A stretch of DNA of 64,000 nt from Clostridia bacterium (GTDB taxonomy: Bacteria > Bacillota > Clostridia > Oscillospirales > Acutalibacteraceae): positions 62,001 through 126,000 of the forward strand of contig JAKSQK010000002.1 of NCBI GenBank assembly GCA_024404145.1, written 5' to 3'. The notes under the pieces are model-generated. The model did no database searches. It was not told the DNA's origin and saw only the letters and a list, made by a program, of their open reading frames with translations. Position 1 is the stretch's first letter. Every line of letters begins with the position of its first letter. This document shows positions 58,304-64,000 of this stretch, one piece after another. The position numbers and the translations under genes are program-made.

Positions 58304-58729
58304 TTAATCGACTACTTCTATACCCATTGAACGAGCCGTACCTGCTATCATGCTCATAGCTGATTCAATGTTGGCTGCGTTTAAGTCGGGCATCTTTGTT
58401 TCTGCGATTTTTCTTACCTGTTCGCTTGTGATTTTGGCAACCTTAGTTTTATTCGGTGTGCCCGAAGCGTGTTCAATTCCACATGCCTTCTTAATAAGAA
58501 CGGCAGCAGGTGGAGTTTTGGTAATGAAAGTGAATGAACGGTCTGCATAAACCGTAATAACAACAGGAATTATAAGACCTGCATCGTTCTTTGTTTTTTC
58601 ATTGAACGCCTTGGTAAATTCCATAATGTTAACGCCATACTGACCGAGAGCAGGACCTACAGGGGGAGCCGGTGTTGCTTTACCTGCGGGAATCTGCAAT
58701 TTAATGTAACCTGTAATTTTCTGAGCCAT
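58304..58729 (-). CDS. rplK: 50S ribosomal protein L11
   Basis: 141 residues from the ATG at 58729 with TTGGAGGT upstream. '[20 protein letters not shown]', '[15 protein letters not shown]' and '[10 protein letters not shown]' are typical. Base of the GTPase stalk. Confidence 0.98.
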   Translation of the reverse strand: MAQKITGYIKLQIPAGKATPAPPVGPALGQYGVNIMEFTKAFNEKTKNDAGLIIPVVITVYADRSFTFITKTPPAAVLIKKACGIEHASGTPNKTKVAKITSEQVRKIAETKMPDLNAANIESAMSMIAGTARSMGIEVVD

Positions 58730-58766
58730 ATAAAGCACCTCCAAAATTCGTGGTAACCGTGTTTAC

Positions 58767-58820
58767 TTGGAAAAATTTCCAACACTTGGCGGAACGGGTC
58801 GTTTTCCCATTCCTCCCACC
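58767..58820 (-). promoter_or_regulatory. Candidate L1-binding leader hairpin upstream of rplK
   Basis: In the 188-bp nusG-rplK gap, the minus strand shows GGTGGGA, then stem GGAATGGG/CCCGTTCC with a 7-nt loop and a closing GCC, followed by the palindrome TTGGAAAAATTTCCAA at 58767-58782. A helix with a purine-rich internal loop resembles known L1 sites; L1 binding is inference. Confidence 0.4.
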
Positions 58821-58917
58821 GTGACATATAAGCGCTCACCTTAAAGCCGGTCAACCGTAACTCTAAGAACCTATATGCCGGAAGTTAATAAGCAATTTTC
58901 ATGCGTATTAACAATAA

Positions 58918-59445
58918 TTATTCGTCAAGAGAAATCTGGTCGAGTTCGAGCTCAACGGGAGTTTCTTTTCCGAACATAGAAAGGATAATGCAAACATTAT
59001 TGTTTGCAACATCGACAGAACTGACTTTTCCGCCGTATCCTTCGAGCGGTCCGCTGATAATCTTAACGCTATCGCCGACATTGTATCCGACCTCAACGCT
59101 GTGCTTTTCAACGCCTAACGCCGCAACCTCTCTGTCGCTTAGCGGAACGGGTTTTGAACCGGGACCTACAAATCCTGTACATCCTCTTATATTGCGGACA
59201 ACATACCAACTGTCATTGGTAACTATCATTTTTACAAGAACATATCCCGGAAAAATTTTTCTTTCAATATCACGGGTTTTATCGTCCTTGATTTCGGTAA
59301 CAGTTTCGGTCGGGATTTTAATATCCTGAATCAAATCCTGCATACCTCTTTTTTCAACCATAATCGCAAGGTCGTTTGCAACCTTGTTTTCATAGCCGGA
59401 ATAGGTATGTACTACATACCATCTTGCCTCATTGCTGTCGGCCAT
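58918..59445 (-). CDS. nusG: Transcription termination/antitermination protein NusG
   Basis: 175 residues. NGN domain 'EARWYVVHTYSGYENKVAND', 'RKIFPGYVLVKMIVTNDSWY' and C-terminal KOW domain 'VGDSVKIISGPLEGYGGKVS'. Links RNA polymerase to ribosomal S10. 14 bp after secE. Confidence 0.98.
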   Translation of the reverse strand: MADSNEARWYVVHTYSGYENKVANDLAIMVEKRGMQDLIQDIKIPTETVTEIKDDKTRDIERKIFPGYVLVKMIVTNDSWYVVRNIRGCTGFVGPGSKPVPLSDREVAALGVEKHSVEVGYNVGDSVKIISGPLEGYGGKVSSVDVANNNVCIILSMFGKETPVELELDQISLDE

Positions 59446-59459
59446 AACCTTACCTCCGA

Positions 59460-60176
59460 TTACTTAACATTAAGGATTACCTTGATAAGACTACCAAGTC
59501 CCCAGTCGAGTAACCAAATAAGAGCTCCGACTAAAAGACACATAATAAGCACGATTAAGGTGTTTTTAGCAACATCCCTAAATGACGGCCATACGATTTT
59601 CTTTACTTCGCTCTTATAATCACGGAAGAAAAGGCCTATTCGTGCAAAAATAGTCTTTTTAGCACCCTTCGACTCCAAAACCTCGATTTTATCGTCAATA
59701 AGCAAATATGCAATAGCAAAAGCGGCAAAAAGAACAAGAGCAACTGTCAAGTAGGTCGCAAGACACGAAAACTTAACCGAGGTTGCGCTTAAAATCTCTT
59801 TTGAGCTTTTTATCTTTGCGTTTGCGTTGATAAAATTCTCGGGATTTGAAAGTCTGATAACGAGCATATAGACAGCGGCAACTACCGAGAAAAGCGAAGT
59901 TGCATATCTAAGACCTTTCTTTTTGAAAGAAAAGATGCTCATAACGAATCCGAAAGCGGTAACCAATAAGCAGAAAAGCAAATGTCCCGATTTAAGCATG
60001 GTAACGGCGGTATCGCCGATTTTTGTGTTTGCGCCGAAGGCGAGAACGGAACCTGCTAAGTCGGTGGCTTTTTTGCCGTCGAAGGTTATGTTTGCAAAGT
60101 TAAAGAAGAACAATGCAAGAGCGCCAAGACCGAAAACAATGCAGAGAACCTGACAAATTCTATTTAATGTCTTCAT
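59460..60176 (-). CDS. secE: SecE translocase subunit with a four-helix N-terminal membrane extension
   Basis: 238 residues, against about 60-75 for a usual Gram-positive SecE. The C-terminal 55 residues are a clear SecE: amphipathic 'LFFRDYKSEVKKIVWPSFRD' (183-202) and one membrane helix (about 205-226). Residues 1-165 hold four further hydrophobic segments (about 8-28, 63-83, 90-109, 135-160) with no motif I recognise. The frame is continuous and the gene sits correctly between rpmG and nusG, so this is not two genes in error: the upstream gap to rpmG is 12 bp and no internal start has a strong ribosome binding site that I can see. Confidence 0.88.
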   Translation of the reverse strand: MKTLNRICQVLCIVFGLGALALFFFNFANITFDGKKATDLAGSVLAFGANTKIGDTAVTMLKSGHLLFCLLVTAFGFVMSIFSFKKKGLRYATSLFSVVAAVYMLVIRLSNPENFINANAKIKSSKEILSATSVKFSCLATYLTVALVLFAAFAIAYLLIDDKIEVLESKGAKKTIFARIGLFFRDYKSEVKKIVWPSFRDVAKNTLIVLIMCLLVGALIWLLDWGLGSLIKVILNVK

Positions 60177-60188
60177 TACGCTATCTCC

Positions 60189-60338
60189 TTACTTTGTTTC
60201 CTTATGCAAGGTGTGCTTTTTGCAGAACCTGCAATACTTGTTCATTTCAAGCCTGTCCGGATCGTTTTTCTTGTTTTTCATTGTGTTGTAATTGCGTTGC
60301 TTGCATTCTGAGCAAGCGAGGGTAATTTTTACTCTCAT
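60189..60338 (-). CDS. rpmG: 50S ribosomal protein L33 (zinc-type)
   Basis: 49 residues: [17 protein letters not shown] start, Cys9, Cys12, Cys36 and Cys39 as zinc ligands, ending '[11 protein letters not shown]'. GGAGGTG precedes the ATG. First gene of the rpmG-secE-nusG-rplK-rplA operon. The long frame continuing upstream is leader. Confidence 0.96.
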   Translation of the reverse strand: MRVKITLACSECKQRNYNTMKNKKNDPDRLEMNKYCRFCKKHTLHKETK

Positions 60339-60539
60339 AACGGCACCTCCCGTTTTACGGAAATATTTTTTGCTTCGCCGTAAACCTATACGGCAAAAGT
60401 AAACGCCTCCCTCTGCCGATATACCGTAAATTGCACCTTTTTTCTCAATATATTGAGCAAAAAAGAAAGCACTATACAACATACTGTCTATCCACAAATC
60501 AGGTTATTTTTTCGCAAAAAAAAAGAACCTTTTCGAGGT
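60339..60539 (-). promoter_or_regulatory. Leader of the rpmG operon with 14-bp palindrome
   Basis: About 200 nt between promoter and rpmG. It holds the perfect palindrome CTCAATATATTGAG (about 60449-60462) flanked by T-run and A-run, and an imperfect stem around 60376-60398. No known riboswitch is recognised. Confidence 0.4.
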
Positions 60540-60545
60540 AGAGCC

Positions 60546-60574
60546 ATTATACCACAATACCCCTAAAAGGTCAA
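60546..60574 (-). promoter_or_regulatory. Promoter of the rpmG-secE-nusG-rplK-rplA operon
   Basis: Minus strand TTGACC (60569-60574), 17-bp spacer, TATAAT (60546-60551). Confidence 0.85.
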
Positions 60575-60638
60575 GTATTTTCTTTGCATAATTTATTTAT
60601 ATGTGTGTTTGCCGGATATCAGATGGCAGACCGTTTGA

Positions 60639-60688
60639 GTTTTAAGATTTAAGTGTTAAGTTTTAAGATTTAAGTGTTAAGTTTTAAG
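60639..60688. repeat. 21-bp tandem repeat
   Basis: GTTTTAAGATTTAAGTGTTAA twice in tandem (60639-60659, 60660-60680) with a partial third copy. Non-coding, in the gap between two divergently placed operons. Confidence 0.9.
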
Positions 60689-60744
60689 AAATTACAGAAC
60701 ATATTGATTATCGTAGGGGACGACTTGACGAGTCCGTCCCTTTT

Positions 60745-60781
60745 GTCCGCAAAAGCGGACATTTCCCCACACTGTGGGGAA
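60745..60781. repeat. Pair of adjacent palindromes
   Basis: GTCCGC-AAAA-GCGGAC (60745-60760) followed by TTCCCCACA-C-TGTGGGGAA (60763-60781). They follow an imperfect palindrome around GGGGACGACTTGACGAGTC. Together they look like a dispersed, hairpin-forming intergenic element. Confidence 0.75.
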
Positions 60782-60802
60782 TCACCACATCGTCCCGAAA
60801 AA

Positions 60803-61108
60803 AATTTTGATTTTATCAATGCTTCGCTCCGGGAACAAAACTTATTTTTTAGAAAAGCTATGTCCGAGTTAAAAAAGCTCCGGGAGCAAGACTTGTTTTT
60901 TAAGAAAGGCTATGTCCGAGTTAAAAAGCCGAATTAAAAACGGGCGGATGTGGGCATCCGCACCCTACGAAACAATCCAAAAAGCTTTGATTTTATCAAT
61001 GCTTCGCTCCGTGAACAAAACTTATTTTTTAAGAAAAACTATGCCCGAGTTAAAAAAGCTCCGGGAACAAAACTTATTTTTTAGAAAAACTATGTCCGAG
61101 CTGAAAAA
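60803..61108. repeat. 51-bp imperfect repeats with internal GC-rich palindrome
   Basis: Units starting GCTCCGGGAACAAAACTTAT at 60826-60876, 60877-60927, 61006-61057 and 61058-61108. The first and third are preceded by the same TTTTATCAATGCTTC stretch, a larger period of 180 bp. Between units 2 and 3 lies GCGGATG-TGGG-CATCCGC (60944-60961). Unit 4 overlaps the last codons of the glycosyltransferase gene. Confidence 0.88.
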
Positions 61109-62208
61109 GAGGTGATTTCATCGTAGATGGTTTTGGCGTGGTTGGTCGTAAAGCTTTTGCTTATGTTGTTTGATACGGCTTCTAAATCGGCGGGGACAAG
61201 CATACAGTTAACTATGATGTCGATAAGCTCGTCGGTTTTGGAACTTGAAAGCGCAAAGCCCTTTTCTATGAAGAAATCGAGATTCCTCGTTTCGCATCCC
61301 GGCACCGCATCTATGAAGACAAGCGGTCTGTGCTTTGAGGCGCCCTCGGTCGAGCTGAGTCCACCGGGTTTTGTAAGGATTATATCGGCGCTGTCCATAT
61401 AGAGCGCCATTCGGTTTGTGTAGCCCAAAACGGTAGTGTTTTTGGGTACACCCTCTTTGTAAATCCGGGTGTATAGGCGCTTGTTGCTGCCGCAGATTAC
61501 GACAAGCCGAACGCCGCTCGGAAGCACCTTTGGAAGCTCTGATGTAAGCTCCTTTATCGGCCCGCACCCCATACTTCCGCAGGTGAGCAGGACTACCCTC
61601 TCGTTTTCGTCAATGCCGAGCTCCCGCTTTGCATCCTGCTTGCTTATGCGCCGATAAAATTCCTGCCGTATCGGTATGCCGCTCGGGACTATTTTTTCTT
61701 TTTCTATTCCGTTTTTTACAAACTCATCGGTCAAATCGAGATGCGGAATAAAATATTTATCGCAGATAAGCTCGTTTGTTCCCGGACTGCATGTGTAGTC
61801 GGTAGCGACAAAATATAAAGGCAGGTAAGTCTTCTTTGATTTTCGCAGATGCGTCATCATCATCGCAGAGAAAATATGAACGCATATAACTCCGTCAAAG
61901 CTTTCTCTTTGAAGATACTTGTTAAGCTTTCTGCATCCGTTTGTCAGGATTTCGTATATTAAGGACTCTTCGCCTTCTTTGGCACGGTGGTTTTCTTCAA
62001 AACGGTAGGCGGCGCCGAAAAGCTTCGGCAAATTCCTGTAAACAAGGACATGACCTTTGCTGATAATCTTCGACGCTTCGGGCGATAAAAACGATAACGA
62101 ATCGACAATTTCACAGCCCGAACCGTTCATCTCGAAATATTCTTTTATCGCCTTTGCGGCAGAGTTATGCCCCTCACCCGTATTGCAGGAAAGTATCAAA
62201 AAGCGCAT
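61090..62208 (-). CDS. Diacylglycerol glycosyltransferase (MGDG synthase/UgtP-like)
   Basis: 372 residues from the ATG at 62208. N-terminal domain begins 'MRFLILSCNTGEGHNSAAKA', the MGDG-synthase hallmark; 'FATDYTCSPGTNELICDKYF' is also family-typical. The C-terminal GT-B domain has 'RVVLLTCGSMGCGPIKEL', 'TVLGYTNRMALYMDSADII' and the nucleotide-sugar site 'TKPGGLSSTEGASKHRPLVF'. It glycosylates membrane diacylglycerol or a related lipid at the inner leaflet. The last residues (SFSART) lie in an intergenic repeat unit, so the C-terminus may have been altered by repeat insertion. Confidence 0.88.
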   Translation of the reverse strand: MRFLILSCNTGEGHNSAAKAIKEYFEMNGSGCEIVDSLSFLSPEASKIISKGHVLVYRNLPKLFGAAYRFEENHRAKEGEESLIYEILTNGCRKLNKYLQRESFDGVICVHIFSAMMMTHLRKSKKTYLPLYFVATDYTCSPGTNELICDKYFIPHLDLTDEFVKNGIEKEKIVPSGIPIRQEFYRRISKQDAKRELGIDENERVVLLTCGSMGCGPIKELTSELPKVLPSGVRLVVICGSNKRLYTRIYKEGVPKNTTVLGYTNRMALYMDSADIILTKPGGLSSTEGASKHRPLVFIDAVPGCETRNLDFFIEKGFALSSSKTDELIDIIVNCMLVPADLEAVSNNISKSFTTNHAKTIYDEITSFSART

Positions 62209-62280
62209 AAAAATCACCATTTTCTTAAAGTCCCGATTTTAGGACAATAAAATAATTATAATGAATTCAGAAAAAAGGTC

Positions 62281-62309
62281 TTGACAAACAAAAACCTTTT
62301 TATTATAAT
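62281..62309 (+). promoter_or_regulatory. Consensus promoter of the small membrane protein gene
   Basis: TTGACA (62281-62286), 17-bp spacer, TATAAT (62304-62309), both exact. A minus-strand TATAAT at 62255-62260 may serve the divergent glycosyltransferase. Confidence 0.85.
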
Positions 62310-62349
62310 AAGATTAAGGAAACGAACATTTGTTCGGCGGAGGTCAATT

Positions 62350-62532
62350 ATGAGTTTTATCCAAATTTTAAGTACGGTTTTTGAATTTTTGCTTGTTTCG
62401 TTTACTGTTTGGGCAGTTTTCCATGAGGATAGGTTTATCGCCTTTGAGGAAAAAATTATGGCTGATTTAAGGCGCAAAAAGCTCAAAGTTGTAAAGGAAA
62501 ATAGCGTTCATAATTCCGCCTTTAACTGTTAA
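62350..62532 (+). CDS. Small single-pass membrane protein
   Basis: 60 residues from the ATG at 62350 with GGAGG 6 nt upstream. One membrane helix (about 4-23, 'IQILSTVFEFLLVSFTVWAV') and a charged cytoplasmic tail 'ADLRRKKLKVVKEN'. It has its own consensus promoter and a following terminator, so it is a monocistronic unit. I do not recognise the family; the expression signals are the main support that it is real. Confidence 0.7.
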   Translation: MSFIQILSTVFEFLLVSFTVWAVFHEDRFIAFEEKIMADLRRKKLKVVKENSVHNSAFNC

Positions 62533-62620
62533 TTTTATTTTACCACACCTTATAGTAATATTCAATAATTATTCGGTGCGTTTTTTATGACCGATATTTT
62601 ATTATCCTCTTTCTTTTGGG

Positions 62621-62645
62621 CGGCCCGTCGGGCCGTCTTTTTTTA
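62621..62645 (+). terminator. Terminator after the small membrane protein
   Basis: CGGCCC-GTC-GGGCCG stem followed by a T-run. Confidence 0.85.
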
Positions 62646-62853
62646 TCGGTATAAAGGCAGAAACTTCATAAGATTTACGAGTATTTTAACGAAGCACAGC
62701 GGAAAATTATTATTCCAAAATCTGATTCTGGTTTGAATGCTTCGGTATAAATAAAATTTTCGAAAACGGCGCATTTTGTAATTTATGTCGGTGAATGTCG
62801 CAAATTTTCGGTGCATTATGGATATGGAAAAATTAAAAAGTGAGGAAAAAACT

Positions 62854-63384
62854 ATGTCATATCCGTTTGTAAAACTTAACCGCTATATAACCGAAGATGA
62901 AATTTTCAAAAACGAAAAAGCCCTTAAATTCTATATATGGCTTCTTTGCAAGGCGACTTACGAAGAAAGCGATATTATGGTCGGGTATCAGAAGGTGCAT
63001 CTTAGCAAAGGCGAGGTCGTTGTCGGCGTTAAGGGACTCGGCGAAAAACTGGGAATTTCCTATCAAAATCTGCGCTCGATAATAAAATACCTTAAATCGG
63101 CGGGGAAAATAGCGAGTAGGTCAACGAGCAAATTTACCGTTATAACCCTTCTTGATAAGGAAATTTTTTCAAGAACTCCAATTTCTTCTAACCCCCAAAT
63201 CGGCAAACAGTCAAACGAACAAACTAACGACAATAAAGAATATTTAGATATCAATAAATTAAGACGAATGTTGTTCGCTTCGCTCCCACCGAAACAAAAC
63301 CAAAAACAAACCCGAAAATATAACTACGGCGGTTATGATTTGGAATTATATGAAAAGATGCTTAACAGTGATGGTTTTGGTTAA
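62854..63384 (+). CDS. Winged-helix (replication-initiator/DnaD-N-like) protein
   Basis: 176 residues from the ATG at 62854, GAGG 8 nt upstream; the frame is open earlier but without a site. 'FVKLNRYITEDEIFKNEKAL', 'LSKGEVVVGVKGLGEKLGIS' and 'NLRSIIKYLKSAGKIASRST' form a winged helix like those in DnaD and phage/plasmid replication proteins. The tail is polar and ends 'YGGYDLELYEKMLNSDGFG', a short motif also seen at the end of such proteins. No mobile-element neighbours are present. DNA binding is likely, role unknown. Confidence 0.65.
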   Translation: MSYPFVKLNRYITEDEIFKNEKALKFYIWLLCKATYEESDIMVGYQKVHLSKGEVVVGVKGLGEKLGISYQNLRSIIKYLKSAGKIASRSTSKFTVITLLDKEIFSRTPISSNPQIGKQSNEQTNDNKEYLDINKLRRMLFASLPPKQNQKQTRKYNYGGYDLELYEKMLNSDGFG

Positions 63385-63408
63385 AAAAATTATTAACAAA
63401 TTGTAAAA

Positions 63409-63425
63409 GGTCAGAGAAAGTCAAA
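63409..63425 (+). promoter_or_regulatory. CtsR-type operator upstream of grpE
   Basis: GGTCAGAGAAAGTCAAA matches the CtsR consensus RGTCAAANANRGTCAAA with one mismatch, 18 bp upstream of the -35 box. CtsR represses heat-shock genes in Firmicutes. No CIRCE element is present. Confidence 0.6.
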
Positions 63426-63443
63426 AAAATTTTGCAAAAATGC

Positions 63444-63471
63444 TTGACTTTTGAAAATCGTTGCATATAAT
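63444..63471 (+). promoter_or_regulatory. Promoter of grpE
   Basis: TTGACT (63444-63449), 16-bp spacer, TATAAT (63466-63471). Confidence 0.75.
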
Positions 63472-63529
63472 ATAACTTAACGCAAAGGAAAACTTTGGCT
63501 TTTATGCTTATTAAAGGAGGTAAAAAACT

Positions 63530-64000
63530 GTGAGCGAAGAAACGAAAGCCACAATAGAAGAAGAAAAAACAGCTGCGGCCAAGTCGGAAGAAAAGAAAAA
63601 GAAAAAACCCGCAAAAAAGGACGGCGAACTCGAAAAACTGAAAGCCGAACTCGAACAAAAGACCGATCTTCTTGCGAGAACCGCCGCCGAGTTTGATAAC
63701 TTCAAAAAGCGAACCGATAGGGAAAAATCGGGTGTTGCCGAATATGCCAAAGCATCGGTTATAAAAAAGCTGTTGCCGATTATAGATAATATCGATAGGG
63801 CAAACGGCGCTGATAAGGAAAGCCCCGAATATATAAAAGGAATTGAAATGATAATAAAGCAGTTTAATTCTCTTGCCGAGGTTTTGGAAATTACGGAAAT
63901 CGGAAAATCGGGCGAACAGTTTGACCCGAATTTTCATGAAGCGGTAATGCATATTGAAGACGAAAATTTCGGCGAAAACGAAATAGCCGAAGTTTTGCAA
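63530..64000 (+). CDS. grpE: Nucleotide exchange factor GrpE (C-terminus beyond window)
   Basis: 157 residues visible from a GTG at 63530 with AAAGGAGGT 7-9 nt upstream. Lys/Glu-rich start, long coiled coil ('ELEKLKAELEQKTDLLARTA', 'EFDNFKKRTDREK'), then 'VIKKLLPIIDNIDRA', 'GIEMIIKQFNSLAEVLEI' and the beta-wing 'GEQFDPNFHEAVMHIEDEN'. It releases ADP from DnaK. dnaK and dnaJ probably follow outside the window; hrcA is not directly upstream. Confidence 0.95.
   Translation, partial: MSEETKATIEEEKTAAAKSEEKKKKKPAKKDGELEKLKAELEQKTDLLARTAAEFDNFKKRTDREKSGVAEYAKASVIKKLLPIIDNIDRANGADKESPEYIKGIEMIIKQFNSLAEVLEITEIGKSGEQFDPNFHEAVMHIEDENFGENEIAEVLQ

Noticed and set aside
60674..61115. Short plus-strand frames with repeated 'LREQNLFF' peptides
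   Set aside because: They are translations of the 51-bp repeats with no start signals.
63385..63530. CIRCE element before grpE
   Set aside because: I looked for TTAGCACTC-N9-GAGTGCTAA and found nothing similar; only the CtsR-type site is present.
63362..64000. 212-codon minus-strand frame opposite grpE
   Set aside because: Phe-rich shadow of the Lys/Glu-rich grpE strand; grpE has clear homology and a strong ribosome binding site.

Overview
The window reads as a chromosomal segment of a low-GC Gram-positive Clostridia, most likely an uncultured gut member of the Oscillospirales. The basis is the full S10-spc-alpha ribosomal cluster in Firmicutes order, zinc-type S14, S4, L33 and L36, an adenylate kinase with a cysteine-bearing LID, a T-box leader, a CtsR-type operator, strong AAGGAGG ribosome binding sites with frequent TTG/GTG starts, and sigma-A promoters with 16-17 bp spacers. 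The taxonomic call is inference. There is no prophage, IS element or CRISPR array.

Layout. 1-17.3 kb is a carbohydrate-utilisation locus. On the minus strand it holds a GH36/raffinose-synthase-like glycosidase, one MalG-type permease, a lipoprotein solute-binding protein, a lipoprotein parallel beta-helix protein, a 1763-residue secreted beta-helix protein, and a second solute-binding protein with N-terminal carbohydrate-binding-like modules that runs off the left edge. A divergent AraC regulator (plus) and a classical GH36 alpha-galactosidase (minus) complete it. The set suggests capture and import of an alpha-galactoside-decorated glycan. A cysteine-synthase-family gene follows. 18.4-33.9 kb is the S10-spc-alpha operon (minus, rpsJ to rplQ, including secY, adk, map, infA and rpoA), with its own promoter, a roughly 275-nt structured leader and a terminator.

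34.0-36.8 kb is an asparagine module: a consensus promoter, a T-box leader, asnS and asnA. Next come GtrA-like and PHP-domain genes and pnp/rpsO (minus). 41.2-53.0 kb is a tightly packed plus-strand operon: murI, ywiB-like, argS, pncB, a lipoprotein, lon, engB, apbE and secA. 53.0-53.9 kb holds two tRNA-Ser genes and one tRNA-Leu. Upstream of tRNA-Ser(GCU), a 208-bp unit carrying the first 24 nt of the tRNA is repeated in tandem.

54.1-57.4 kb is an ABC exporter with a lipoprotein. 57.5-60.6 kb is rpmG-secE-nusG-rplK-rplA, in which SecE carries an unusual four-helix membrane extension and rplJ/rplL do not follow. 60.6-61.1 kb is a repeat-rich intergenic region that runs into the end of an MGDG-synthase/UgtP-like glycosyltransferase. 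The right end has a small membrane protein in its own transcription unit, a winged-helix protein, and grpE (cut by the edge) behind a CtsR-like operator.

The observations most worth following are the tRNA-Ser 5'-fragment tandem array, the extended SecE, the giant beta-helix protein with its lipoprotein paralogue, the intergenic repeats, the tRNA-like fold at 7554-7638 and the CtsR-type site.
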